Shown here: positions 1 to 3,993 of the stretch, one piece after another
How the letters are laid out: each line of letters opens with the position of its first letter
How positions within the stretch are numbered: position 1 is the first letter of the stretch
Assembly: GCA_002478115.1 (NCBI GenBank)
Contig: DLMH01000166.1
Span: 1 to 5,587 of the forward strand
DNA: 5,587 nucleotides
DNA from: Candidatus Acidiferrum typicum
GTDB taxonomy: Bacteria; Acidobacteriota; Terriglobia; Acidiferrales; UBA7541
Direction: 5' to 3'
Program-made: the position numbers and the translations under genes
The notes under the pieces: model-generated
Database searches by the model: none
What the model saw: only the letters and a program-made list of their open reading frames with translations
Told to the model about the DNA's origin: nothing

Positions 1-27
1 TTAGTATGAGAAATTCGGGTTAGGGGG
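1..27 (+). repeat. Left copy of 27-bp terminal inverted repeat
   Basis: The first 27 bases are the inverted copy of the last 27 bases of the window (5561-5587). They match at 25 of 27 positions, and the outer 19 (TTAGTATGAGAAATTCGGG) are identical. No further copy was seen inside the window. The repeat starts at base 1 exactly, so its true outer boundary is unknown. It abuts the hairpin element at 27-79. Likely a dispersed intergenic repeat at which assembly stopped; a transposon-like terminal repeat is the alternative. Confidence 0.85.
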
Positions 28-79
28 TCAGGGCTTCAGCCCTGACATAAAGCCTGCAAAATGAATTGGGCTTTAGCCC
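27..79. repeat. Double-hairpin REP-like element downstream of rocD
   Basis: Two hairpins lie in tandem. The first has a perfect 8-bp stem GTCAGGGC / GCCCTGAC (27-34 with 39-46) and a TTCA loop. The second is GGGC-TTTA-GCCC (68-79). On the minus strand this reads as a GGGGCTAAAGCCC motif followed by AGGGCTGAAGCCCT, a pairing I remember as frequent between acidobacterial genes; that family link is from memory. It begins 77 nt past the rocD stop, so it could end or stabilise the rocD transcript, but no U-tract follows the stem in that direction and a canonical terminator is not supported. Confidence 0.65.
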
Positions 80-155
80 CTGAGGACTCTGAACATCTTC
101 ACATTATTTTCGGGACGCGACATTACAGGCCGGAGCGCATCTTCCCCGCACCGCG

Positions 156-1367
156 CTATTCCAGCACTTTGCGGATGCGCTCAAACGCCCAATCAATCTC
201 TTCGCGCTGGATTACCAGTGGCGGCGCGATGCGGATGATATGGCTGTGCGTTTCCTTGCACAGGATGCCCTCATCCTTCAGCGCCTCGCAGTATTTTCGC
301 GCCTCGGTCGTCAGCTCAATCCCGATCCACAGCCCCCGCCCGCGAACTTCCTTCACTACCGGGCTGCGCAACGTCCGCAGCTTCTCCAGGAAATACGCGC
401 CCAGCTCCGCCGAGCGCTCCACCAGTTTCTCTTCGATCAGCACGCGCAGCGACATTCGCGCCACCGCGCACGCCAGTGGATTCCCGCCAAATGTGCTGCC
501 ATGGTCGCCGGGCCCAAATACGCCCAGAATCTCTTTCGACGCCAGCACCGCCGACACCGGGTAATACCCTCCGGCCAGCGCCTTGCCCACAATAAGCACA
601 TCCGGCCGGATGCCTTCATGCATGTACGCGAATAACTTCCCCGTGCGTCCCAACCCGGACTGAATCTCGTCCACCATCAGCAGCACGCGCTGCTCCCGGC
701 AAATCGCCGCCGCCTCGCGCAAAAAGCCATCCGGCGGAATCACGATCCCCGCCTCTCCCTGTATGGGTTCCACCAGGAACGCGCAGGTGTTCGGCGTAAT
801 CGCCACGCGCAACGCCTTCGCATCCCCAAACGGAATGATCCGGAATCCCGGCGTGAACGGCCCGAATCCCTCGCGGTACTGCTCATCGCTCGAAAAACTC
901 ACCACCGTCACAGTCCGCCCGTGAAAATTCCCCGCGCAGACGATAATCTCCGCTTTCCCTGCCGCAATTCCCTTCTTCGTGTAGCCCCACTTCCGCGCCG
1001 CCTTCACCGCCGTTTCCACGGCCTCCGCGCCCGAATTCATCGGCAGCGTCATTTCCATGCCGGTCAGGTCGTGCAGCTCCTTGTACAGCAGCGGCAATTG
1101 CGCGTTGCGGAAGGCTCGCGACGTCAGCGTCACCTTCTTGGCCTGCTCTACCAGCGCTTCCAGAATCCGCGGGTGGCAATGCCCCTGGTTCACCGCCGAA
1201 TACGCCGCCAGACAGTCCAGGTAGCGCTTCCCTTCCACGTCATACACCCACGCCCCCGCCGCCCGCTCAATCACCACGTCCAGCGGGTGGTAGTTGTGCG
1301 CTCCGTACGCCTCTTCCAGCGCAATAAGCTCTTTCGTTCCGATCAGTTGCTCTTCCGTGATTGGCAT
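156..1367 (-). CDS. rocD: Ornithine aminotransferase (ornithine-oxo-acid transaminase)
   Basis: Cytosolic PLP enzyme (class III, fold type I) that moves the delta-amino group of ornithine to 2-oxoglutarate, giving glutamate semialdehyde/pyrroline-5-carboxylate in arginine and ornithine breakdown. The 403 residues match the full family length. Visible motifs: NYHPLDV with Y26 and [10 protein letters not shown] with Y56, corresponding to the two substrate-site tyrosines of human [12 protein letters not shown] at 112-120; NFHGRT with R151, the carboxylate-binding arginine; EPIQGEAG at 200-207 with E205; VDEIQSG with D233 facing the pyridine nitrogen and Q236; GKALAGG with Schiff-base K262; [12 protein letters not shown] at 289-300 for the neighbouring-subunit phosphate contact. 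These tyrosines favour ornithine over acetylornithine or GABA aminotransferases. The ATG follows AAGGTGAG by three bases. No arginase or other arginine-pathway gene adjoins it, so it seems monocistronic. Confidence 0.94.
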   Translation of the reverse strand: MPITEEQLIGTKELIALEEAYGAHNYHPLDVVIERAAGAWVYDVEGKRYLDCLAAYSAVNQGHCHPRILEALVEQAKKVTLTSRAFRNAQLPLLYKELHDLTGMEMTLPMNSGAEAVETAVKAARKWGYTKKGIAAGKAEIIVCAGNFHGRTVTVVSFSSDEQYREGFGPFTPGFRIIPFGDAKALRVAITPNTCAFLVEPIQGEAGIVIPPDGFLREAAAICREQRVLLMVDEIQSGLGRTGKLFAYMHEGIRPDVLIVGKALAGGYYPVSAVLASKEILGVFGPGDHGSTFGGNPLACAVARMSLRVLIEEKLVERSAELGAYFLEKLRTLRSPVVKEVRGRGLWIGIELTTEARKYCEALKDEGILCKETHSHIIRIAPPLVIQREEIDWAFERIRKVLE

Positions 1368-1370
1368 GGT

Positions 1371-1378
1371 CTCACCTT
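1371..1378 (-). promoter_or_regulatory. Ribosome binding site of rocD
   Basis: On the minus strand AAGGTGAG ends three bases before the ATG at 1367. Its AGGTGA core matches the anti-Shine-Dalgarno, and it supports the 403-residue start. Confidence 0.6.
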
Positions 1379-1453
1379 GATCCGCTTCGCAAACCGAACA
1401 AGGACCGCCCGCACCTCGGCCCTTTCCAGGAGCATCCTCGGCAAAGCCTTCTG

Positions 1454-1483
1454 ACTCTAGCTACCTTACGAGTCCTCTTGCAA
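1454..1483 (-). promoter_or_regulatory. Candidate sigma-70-like promoter of rocD
   Basis: Minus-strand TTGCAA (1478-1483) and TAGAGT (1454-1459) are 18 bp apart, each matching four of six consensus positions. A transcript would start near 1447 and have a leader of about 80 nt. Found by eye and weak; such matches occur by chance in this much DNA. Confidence 0.25.
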
Positions 1484-1650
1484 TCGCCCGGGCGGAGGGG
1501 CGGCACCTGCGGTGCGGTAGCACTTTGCGCCGCGCGGAGGGGTCATCCAAATCATGGCACCCGCCCTGCCTTTCCGCAATACCAGTTGCCCCAACGCCAA
1601 CCTCCATTTTGGCCGCATTTCCCCTCCCCGTCTGTGCCCTTCTTACGTGG

Positions 1651-1696
1651 GGCCCGTCCATTTTACTCAGAGCAAGGCGAAGGGCTGAGGCGGGCC
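1651..1696. repeat. Nested inverted repeat (two stems)
   Basis: An outer stem GGCCCG / CGGGCC (1651-1656 with 1691-1696) encloses an inner stem CTCAG / CTGAG (1666-1670 with 1685-1689). The nesting could form a two-tier RNA or DNA hairpin. The stems are short and the interior asymmetric, so chance cannot be excluded. Confidence 0.3.
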
Positions 1697-1742
1697 GCCA
1701 ATTCAAACACTCCTGGACTCAATCTCTAGCCCCCCGACCGGA

Positions 1743-1789
1743 GCGGCCCGACTTTCTCTTCCGCGCTGATTTCTGGCACGTCGGGCCGC
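1743..1789. repeat. Inverted repeat with perfect 10-bp stem
   Basis: GCGGCCCGAC (1743-1752) is the exact reverse complement of GTCGGGCCGC (1780-1789), with a 27-nt spacer. It lies 196 to 242 nt past the nitroreductase stop and far upstream of rocD. The perfect all-but-two GC stem suggests a folded element, either a palindromic repeat unit or part of a transcript end; no U-tract adjoins either arm. Confidence 0.55.
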
Positions 1790-1891
1790 GTAGTGGAGGA
1801 ATCGCGGCGCCGACCACGCGTGGCATAGCAGTTGCGCATGACTGCCGTGAACCCGACCGACTGGAGCCGGGACTCAGCGGAGGTAGAGCGT

Positions 1892-1931
1892 GCACCCGCC
1901 GGGTGCCCCACACGCTGGCTTTGCGTGTGGG
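1892..1931. repeat. Twin-hairpin REP-like element downstream of the nitroreductase
   Basis: Two hairpins are directly adjacent. GCACCC-GCC-GGGTGC (1892-1906) is followed by a perfect 9-bp stem CCCACACGC / GCGTGTGGG (1907-1915 with 1923-1931) with a TGGCTTT loop. The GGGTGCCCCA junction followed by a variable hairpin resembles a repeat family I recall from acidobacterial intergenic DNA. It begins 54 nt beyond the nitroreductase stop, so it may also act as a bidirectional transcript end, though there is no U-tract. Confidence 0.6.
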
Positions 1932-1960
1932 TCCTGGGTTCCTCTTCGCTTCGAACTTAC

Positions 1961-1980
1961 AACTGAAAACTTAGAAGTCT
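1961..1980 (+). repeat. Dispersed 20-bp repeat, copy 1
   Basis: The unit AACTGAAAACTTAGAAGTCT matches 18 of 20 positions with 3749-3768 in the same orientation. Both copies are AT-rich islands in GC-rich DNA and both are intergenic. This copy ends four bases before the nitroreductase stop codon. Confidence 0.5.
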
Positions 1981-1984
1981 CCTC

Positions 1985-2620
1985 CTACTTCTTCGGATAT
2001 CCCACAGACTGCGCCAGCACAATCTTCTGCGTGGCCTTCAGCTTCAGCGCCTTCCCCAGCGCCTCCCGGTCCACCGACGCCCTCACTACCGTCGCCAGCC
2101 CCTCCGAGGCGCAATACAAGTACACGTTCTGGGCTATGAATCCCGTGTCCGCACCCGTGAACAGTTCCTTCCCGTCCGCATCTCCTCCCACCTTCGTCAT
2201 ATCCGCCACATACACCAGGTTCACCGGCGCCGTCGCCACGAACGACTGTGTCCCCGCCAGGCCCCGCAAATCTTCCTTCGCCACAGGCTGCAGTTGGTTT
2301 TTCGCGGCGTCATACACATAGGTCCCTTCCGCCGTTACCACGTAAATGTCAATCTCTTGCCAATTCATGGCCGAAGGCGCAGTCCTTCTCCCGTCAGGCC
2401 GGTTTACTCCGAATCCCGCCCACAACAAATTCGCCAGGACCTGCGCCGGCACTTTCTCCGCGCTGAATTCCCGCGTGCTCTTCCTCTCTTTCAGCGCCTG
2501 CATGAGGGGTCGCCCGCCGTCCGTTTGCGGCGCCGGTAGAATCACCGGTTTCAGCTCCTGCGCCCCCACCACCGTCGCCAGCAGCGCCGCTAAAAACCAA
2601 ACCAAGCCTTGCTTCTTCAT
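1985..2620 (-). CDS. Exported SagB/nitroreductase-family flavoprotein
   Basis: A 211-residue protein whose mature part is a nitroreductase-fold FMN oxidoreductase of the SagB-type dehydrogenase branch; the substrate is unknown. The N-terminus has a Sec signal peptide: K2-K3, a hydrophobic core at 5-19 and probable cleavage after V18-G19-A20, placing it in the periplasm. Family motifs in order: RKSTREF (46-52), the FMN-phosphate contact region; LLWAGFGVNRPDGRRTAPSA (65-84), the branch signature; EIDIYVV and GTYVYD (89-104); AQNVYLYCASEGL (163-175), the flavin-side helix; QSVGYPK (204-210). The start at 2620 is chosen because GGGAGG lies six bases upstream and the signal peptide begins there; a frame open to 2764 would add 48 residues with no such signals. 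No adjoining peptide-modification gene links it to azoline biosynthesis. The gene stands alone, divergent from the small membrane peptide. Confidence 0.87.
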   Translation of the reverse strand: MKKQGLVWFLAALLATVVGAQELKPVILPAPQTDGGRPLMQALKERKSTREFSAEKVPAQVLANLLWAGFGVNRPDGRRTAPSAMNWQEIDIYVVTAEGTYVYDAAKNQLQPVAKEDLRGLAGTQSFVATAPVNLVYVADMTKVGGDADGKELFTGADTGFIAQNVYLYCASEGLATVVRASVDREALGKALKLKATQKIVLAQSVGYPKK

Positions 2621-2626
2621 GAGATT

Positions 2627-2632
2627 CCTCCC
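2627..2632 (-). promoter_or_regulatory. Ribosome binding site deciding the nitroreductase start
   Basis: Minus-strand GGGAGG sits six bases before the ATG at 2620, directly upstream of a Lys-Lys signal peptide. It argues against the in-frame upstream ATG at 2764. Confidence 0.8.
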
Positions 2633-2641
2633 TACCTCCCG

Positions 2642-2670
2642 ACCATAATTCCTTTGCTCCGCCTCCGCAA
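2642..2670 (-). promoter_or_regulatory. Candidate promoter of the nitroreductase gene
   Basis: Minus-strand TTGCGG (2665-2670) and TATGGT (2642-2647) are separated by 17 bp. Initiation would fall near 2635, just ahead of the ribosome site, giving a leader of about 15 nt. The -35 match is poor (three of six). Confidence 0.35.
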
Positions 2671-2770
2671 GTCCACCCGGTACACGCACACCCGATTCCC
2701 GTGGCATCCTGAGGGCGCGCTTAGCAACGGGTCCGGTATCGTTCGCGGTAGGGCCACGGCTCATGTGCGG

Positions 2771-2798
2771 TTCAACATCGCCAGTTCACTGCTAGAAT
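2771..2798 (+). promoter_or_regulatory. Candidate promoter for a leaderless transcript of the 47-aa peptide
   Basis: TAGAAT (2793-2798) matches five of six positions of TATAAT and ends exactly six bases before the ATG at 2805, so transcription would begin at or next to the A of the start codon. A weak TTCAAC (2771-2776) lies 16 bp upstream as a possible -35. There is no purine-rich Shine-Dalgarno between the box and the ATG, consistent with leaderless translation. Confidence 0.45.
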
Positions 2799-2804
2799 GA
2801 TCCC

Positions 2805-2948
2805 ATGCAACGCAAAGTCTTTTGGATGACTTTCGCGGTCGTTGGGCTCATCGCCGACGTGGCTTTGCCGTTTTGGTGGGCCCTCCTCGCCACGATCCCG
2901 ATTGGCATGGCCAGTTGGTGGATCGCCTACCGCAGCGAGTGGTTCTAG
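2805..2948 (+). CDS. Small two-helix membrane protein (47 aa), unknown function
   Basis: A 47-residue peptide starting MQRKVFW and ending AYRSEWF. After a short basic N-terminus (R3, K4) it is almost wholly hydrophobic: one segment at about 5-18, a D19-V-A-L-P22 turn, then a second at about 23-41 rich in Trp and Ala (PFWWALLATIP, ASWWIAY), closing with a charged RSEWF tail. This pattern fits an inner-membrane hairpin with both ends probably cytoplasmic. The non-random Trp-rich composition and defined topology argue for a real gene despite its length. I recall similar short proteins in Acidobacteriota, but that is memory, not a search. It is divergent from the nitroreductase and convergent with the exported protein at 3176-3643. 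No Shine-Dalgarno is visible; the TAGAAT box suggests a leaderless mRNA. No function can be assigned. Confidence 0.68.
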   Translation: MQRKVFWMTFAVVGLIADVALPFWWALLATIPIGMASWWIAYRSEWF

Positions 2949-3045
2949 CGATAATTCGCCCATCGGAAACGGGCGTAATCTCAGCTACCCGTAGTGAGCA
3001 AGGTTTGCCCGCTAACAGGCCAAGGTCTGATAAAACCCAGTTACC

Positions 3046-3067
3046 GTAGAAGTGGAATCGCTTCTAC
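3046..3067. repeat. Hairpin in convergent spacer (9-bp stem)
   Basis: GTAGAAGTG (3046-3054) pairs with CGCTTCTAC (3059-3067) around a GAAT loop, nine pairs including one G-U. It lies between two converging genes and could serve both transcripts as a 3' end, but no T-run follows on either strand, so it is not called a terminator. Confidence 0.5.
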
Positions 3068-3112
3068 ACGCAGTTACGCGTGATTGTGGCCGCGCCGTCA
3101 CAAGCGCGCGGC
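3067..3112. repeat. Two further hairpins in convergent spacer
   Basis: CACGC / GCGTG (3067-3071 with 3078-3082) has a six-base loop. GCCGCGC / GCGCGGC (3089-3095 with 3106-3112) is a pure-GC 7-bp stem with a ten-base loop. With the preceding hairpin they make three stems within 70 bp of the 227-bp spacer 2949-3175, which otherwise holds no gene. A factor-assisted or folded transcript end is plausible; no U-tract is seen. Confidence 0.4.
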
Positions 3113-3175
3113 TCTGCACGTCCTGACGCGGGCAATCTCGCATGCTCTCTTGGCCCGCTGCTCCCAATTGGCGCC

Positions 3176-3643
3176 CTACTTGAGCGCGTTCTTGATCTCG
3201 TGGGCGGCCTGCGCGCCAGTGAACTTTCCCTTAAAGTCGTCCACAGCGTGAGCCGGCCATCCGACCTTCATCGTGAGGTGTTGAAGGACGGTATGGTCGC
3301 TGCGGCGGGAGATGGTGACATCAATGTGTCCCGTGGATACGGTGATGTGGCCTTTGCTGTAGTCTATGATCTTGCATTCCACGATAACCGAGTCTGCCGC
3401 GTCGGCATCGGCAACCGTGGCGCCATCCCCGACCACGGCGCCAAAGAGCTTCGTCTTTTCCAGGTCTTCCCGCAGATGGTCATAGGCGTAATTCAGGTAA
3501 TCCTGCGAGAGGTCCACGTCATCAACTTTGGTCAGATGCTTCACTTCCGCGGTTTTGAACTTCTGCTCGCTGTCCCTGGCCGGAAGGGTGGTAACTGCCA
3601 CAAAAAGCCCCAACAGCAGTGCAATAGGAATAAAACGGCGCAT
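3176..3643 (-). CDS. Small exported protein, possibly DUF4410-like
   Basis: A 155-residue protein with a Sec signal peptide: R2-R3, a hydrophobic core at 5-19 and likely cleavage after L20-P21-A22; no lipobox cysteine. The mature part runs from a charged segment (VKHLTKVDDVDLS) into a helix (YLNYAYDHLREDLEKTKLF, 49-67), then ADAADSVIVECKIIDYSKG (79-98), a beta-rich stretch (HITVSTGHIDVTISRRSDHTVL, 99-120) and a closing amphipathic helix (AQAAHEIKNALK, 144-155). The order helix, alternating strands with an R-R-S-D-H turn, then a C-terminal helix resembles the DUF4410 type of periplasmic or outer-membrane-associated proteins of unknown role; this is recognition by eye and unverified. CGGAGG lies seven bases before the ATG. 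A longer opposite-strand frame (3080-3748) lacks these features. It faces the radical SAM gene divergently. Confidence 0.75.
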   Translation of the reverse strand: MRRFIPIALLLGLFVAVTTLPARDSEQKFKTAEVKHLTKVDDVDLSQDYLNYAYDHLREDLEKTKLFGAVVGDGATVADADAADSVIVECKIIDYSKGHITVSTGHIDVTISRRSDHTVLQHLTMKVGWPAHAVDDFKGKFTGAQAAHEIKNALK

Positions 3644-3650
3644 GGTTTTT

Positions 3651-3656
3651 CCTCCG
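3651..3656 (-). promoter_or_regulatory. Ribosome binding site of the exported protein gene
   Basis: Minus-strand CGGAGG is seven bases before the ATG at 3643. This strong site is part of the reason for choosing this frame over the overlapping plus-strand frame. Confidence 0.75.
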
Positions 3657-3748
3657 TAGTGAAACCACTCTTTCTCGGAACATGCGCTGGCCGATTGCTT
3701 GGGGCAATGGAACCTCCGTACTTCGTGCTCAAAAAATCAACCGTTTAG

Positions 3749-3768
3749 AACTGGAAACTTAGAACTCT
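3749..3768 (+). repeat. Dispersed 20-bp repeat, copy 2
   Basis: AACTGGAAACTTAGAACTCT differs from 1961-1980 at only two of 20 positions. The flanks (TTTAG before, a further CTCTAA after) extend the AT-rich character. It lies about 105 bp upstream of the exported-protein start. Confidence 0.5.
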
Positions 3769-3868
3769 AACGGATGGCTCCGGCTTAAAGTCCCCGTCCC
3801 GTATTTCCCCTGCAATTTTTCCTGGATTCTGTCACAGTATTAGCCCTGCGACCCCCAAAGTGGCAATT

Positions 3869-3889
3869 TTGAAAAGTGTTCAATATTGA
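3869..3889. promoter_or_regulatory. Candidate operator: overlapping inverted repeats
   Basis: TTGAA-N5-TTCAA (3869-3883) overlaps a perfect 10-bp palindrome TCAATATTGA (3880-3889), which in turn overlaps the -35-like TTGACC. Such two-fold symmetry upstream of a gene is typical of a binding site for a dimeric regulator; no regulator gene is present here to pair with it. Placement about 105 bp before the radical SAM start fits a promoter-proximal site. Confidence 0.35.
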
Positions 3890-3981
3890 CCGGACAGCCG
3901 GGACGCCAATCTTTTAGGCCAGACCGCCAGCCCTGAGGTCGCGGCCCGCTCTGATTGGCAACGAAGAAGCGCCCTGTGGAT

Positions 3982-3985
3982 GGAG
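3982..3985 (+). promoter_or_regulatory. Ribosome binding site deciding the radical SAM start
   Basis: GGAG, within TGGAGAAAAG, ends eight bases before the ATG at 3994. The alternative TTG start at 3955 has no comparable site and adds 13 charged residues ahead of the normal first strand of the domain. Confidence 0.65.
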
Positions 3986-3993
3986 AAAAGCCG

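Larger units (their letters stand above)
1368..1984. other. 617-bp gene-free region between rocD and the nitroreductase, rich in inverted repeats
   Basis: No reading frame here has a convincing start, ribosome site or protein-like composition; the open frames are Arg/Pro/Gly/Ser-rich translations of GC-rich DNA. No tRNA or rRNA is recognisable. It holds the rocD leader and candidate promoter, a small GCACC-TGC-GGTGC hairpin (1503-1515), a nested inverted repeat (1651-1696), a 10-bp stem inverted repeat (1743-1789), a perfect 10-bp palindrome CCACGCGTGG (1814-1823), twin hairpins (1892-1931) and a dispersed repeat (1961-1980). From about 1728 onward it reads as stacked palindromic elements rather than a decayed gene. 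Confidence 0.6.
3644..3993. other. 350-bp divergent regulatory region
   Basis: This gene-free stretch separates the minus-strand exported protein from the plus-strand radical SAM gene. It contains the ribosome site of the former, an ATTGC / GCAAT inverted repeat (3694-3698 with 3704-3708), the second copy of the 20-bp repeat (3749-3768), overlapping inverted repeats at 3869-3889 and the ribosome site of the radical SAM gene. TTGACC (3886-3891) is the best -35-like hexamer for the plus strand, but no good -10 lies 16 to 18 bp downstream. No cobalamin riboswitch, tRNA or small protein gene could be recognised. Confidence 0.5.

Noticed and set aside
61..1454. Plus-strand frames opposite rocD (61-564, 240-635, 921-1454)
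   Set aside because: Arg/Pro/Ser-rich antisense translations of a well-conserved aminotransferase gene, with no ribosome sites.
1868..1940. tRNA-like stretch containing TAGAGC and GGGTTCCTC pieces
   Set aside because: No acceptor stem, anticodon arm or T-loop can be drawn; the pairing is fully explained by the two adjacent hairpins.
1461..1974. Possible small proteins in the rocD-nitroreductase spacer (1461-1706, 1525-1974, 1719-1913)
   Set aside because: Low-complexity Arg/Pro/Gly composition, no Shine-Dalgarno, and overlap with inverted repeats; better explained as non-coding repeat DNA.
2621..2764. 48-residue N-terminal extension of the nitroreductase
   Set aside because: It would bury the signal peptide, ignores the strong GGGAGG site at 2627-2632 and has no conserved character.
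2772..3049. Frames overlapping the micropeptide (2772-2963 minus, 2822-3049 plus)
   Set aside because: Out-of-frame or antisense shadows with polar, Arg-rich composition, whereas the 2805-2948 frame gives a coherent membrane topology.
3080..3748. Plus-strand 222-codon frame antisense to the exported protein gene
   Set aside because: It has no ribosome site, no recognisable domain and a Lys/Gln/Asn-rich tail that is simply the antisense of a signal peptide region. The minus-strand gene has a strong ribosome site and signal peptide.
3955..3993. TTG start adding 13 residues to the radical SAM protein
   Set aside because: It lacks a good ribosome site; the ATG at 3994 has GGAG at proper spacing and begins at the usual first strand of the B12-binding domain.
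3769..3993. Cobalamin riboswitch upstream of the B12-type enzyme
   Set aside because: No B12-box-like sequence or multi-helix fold was recognisable in the leader.
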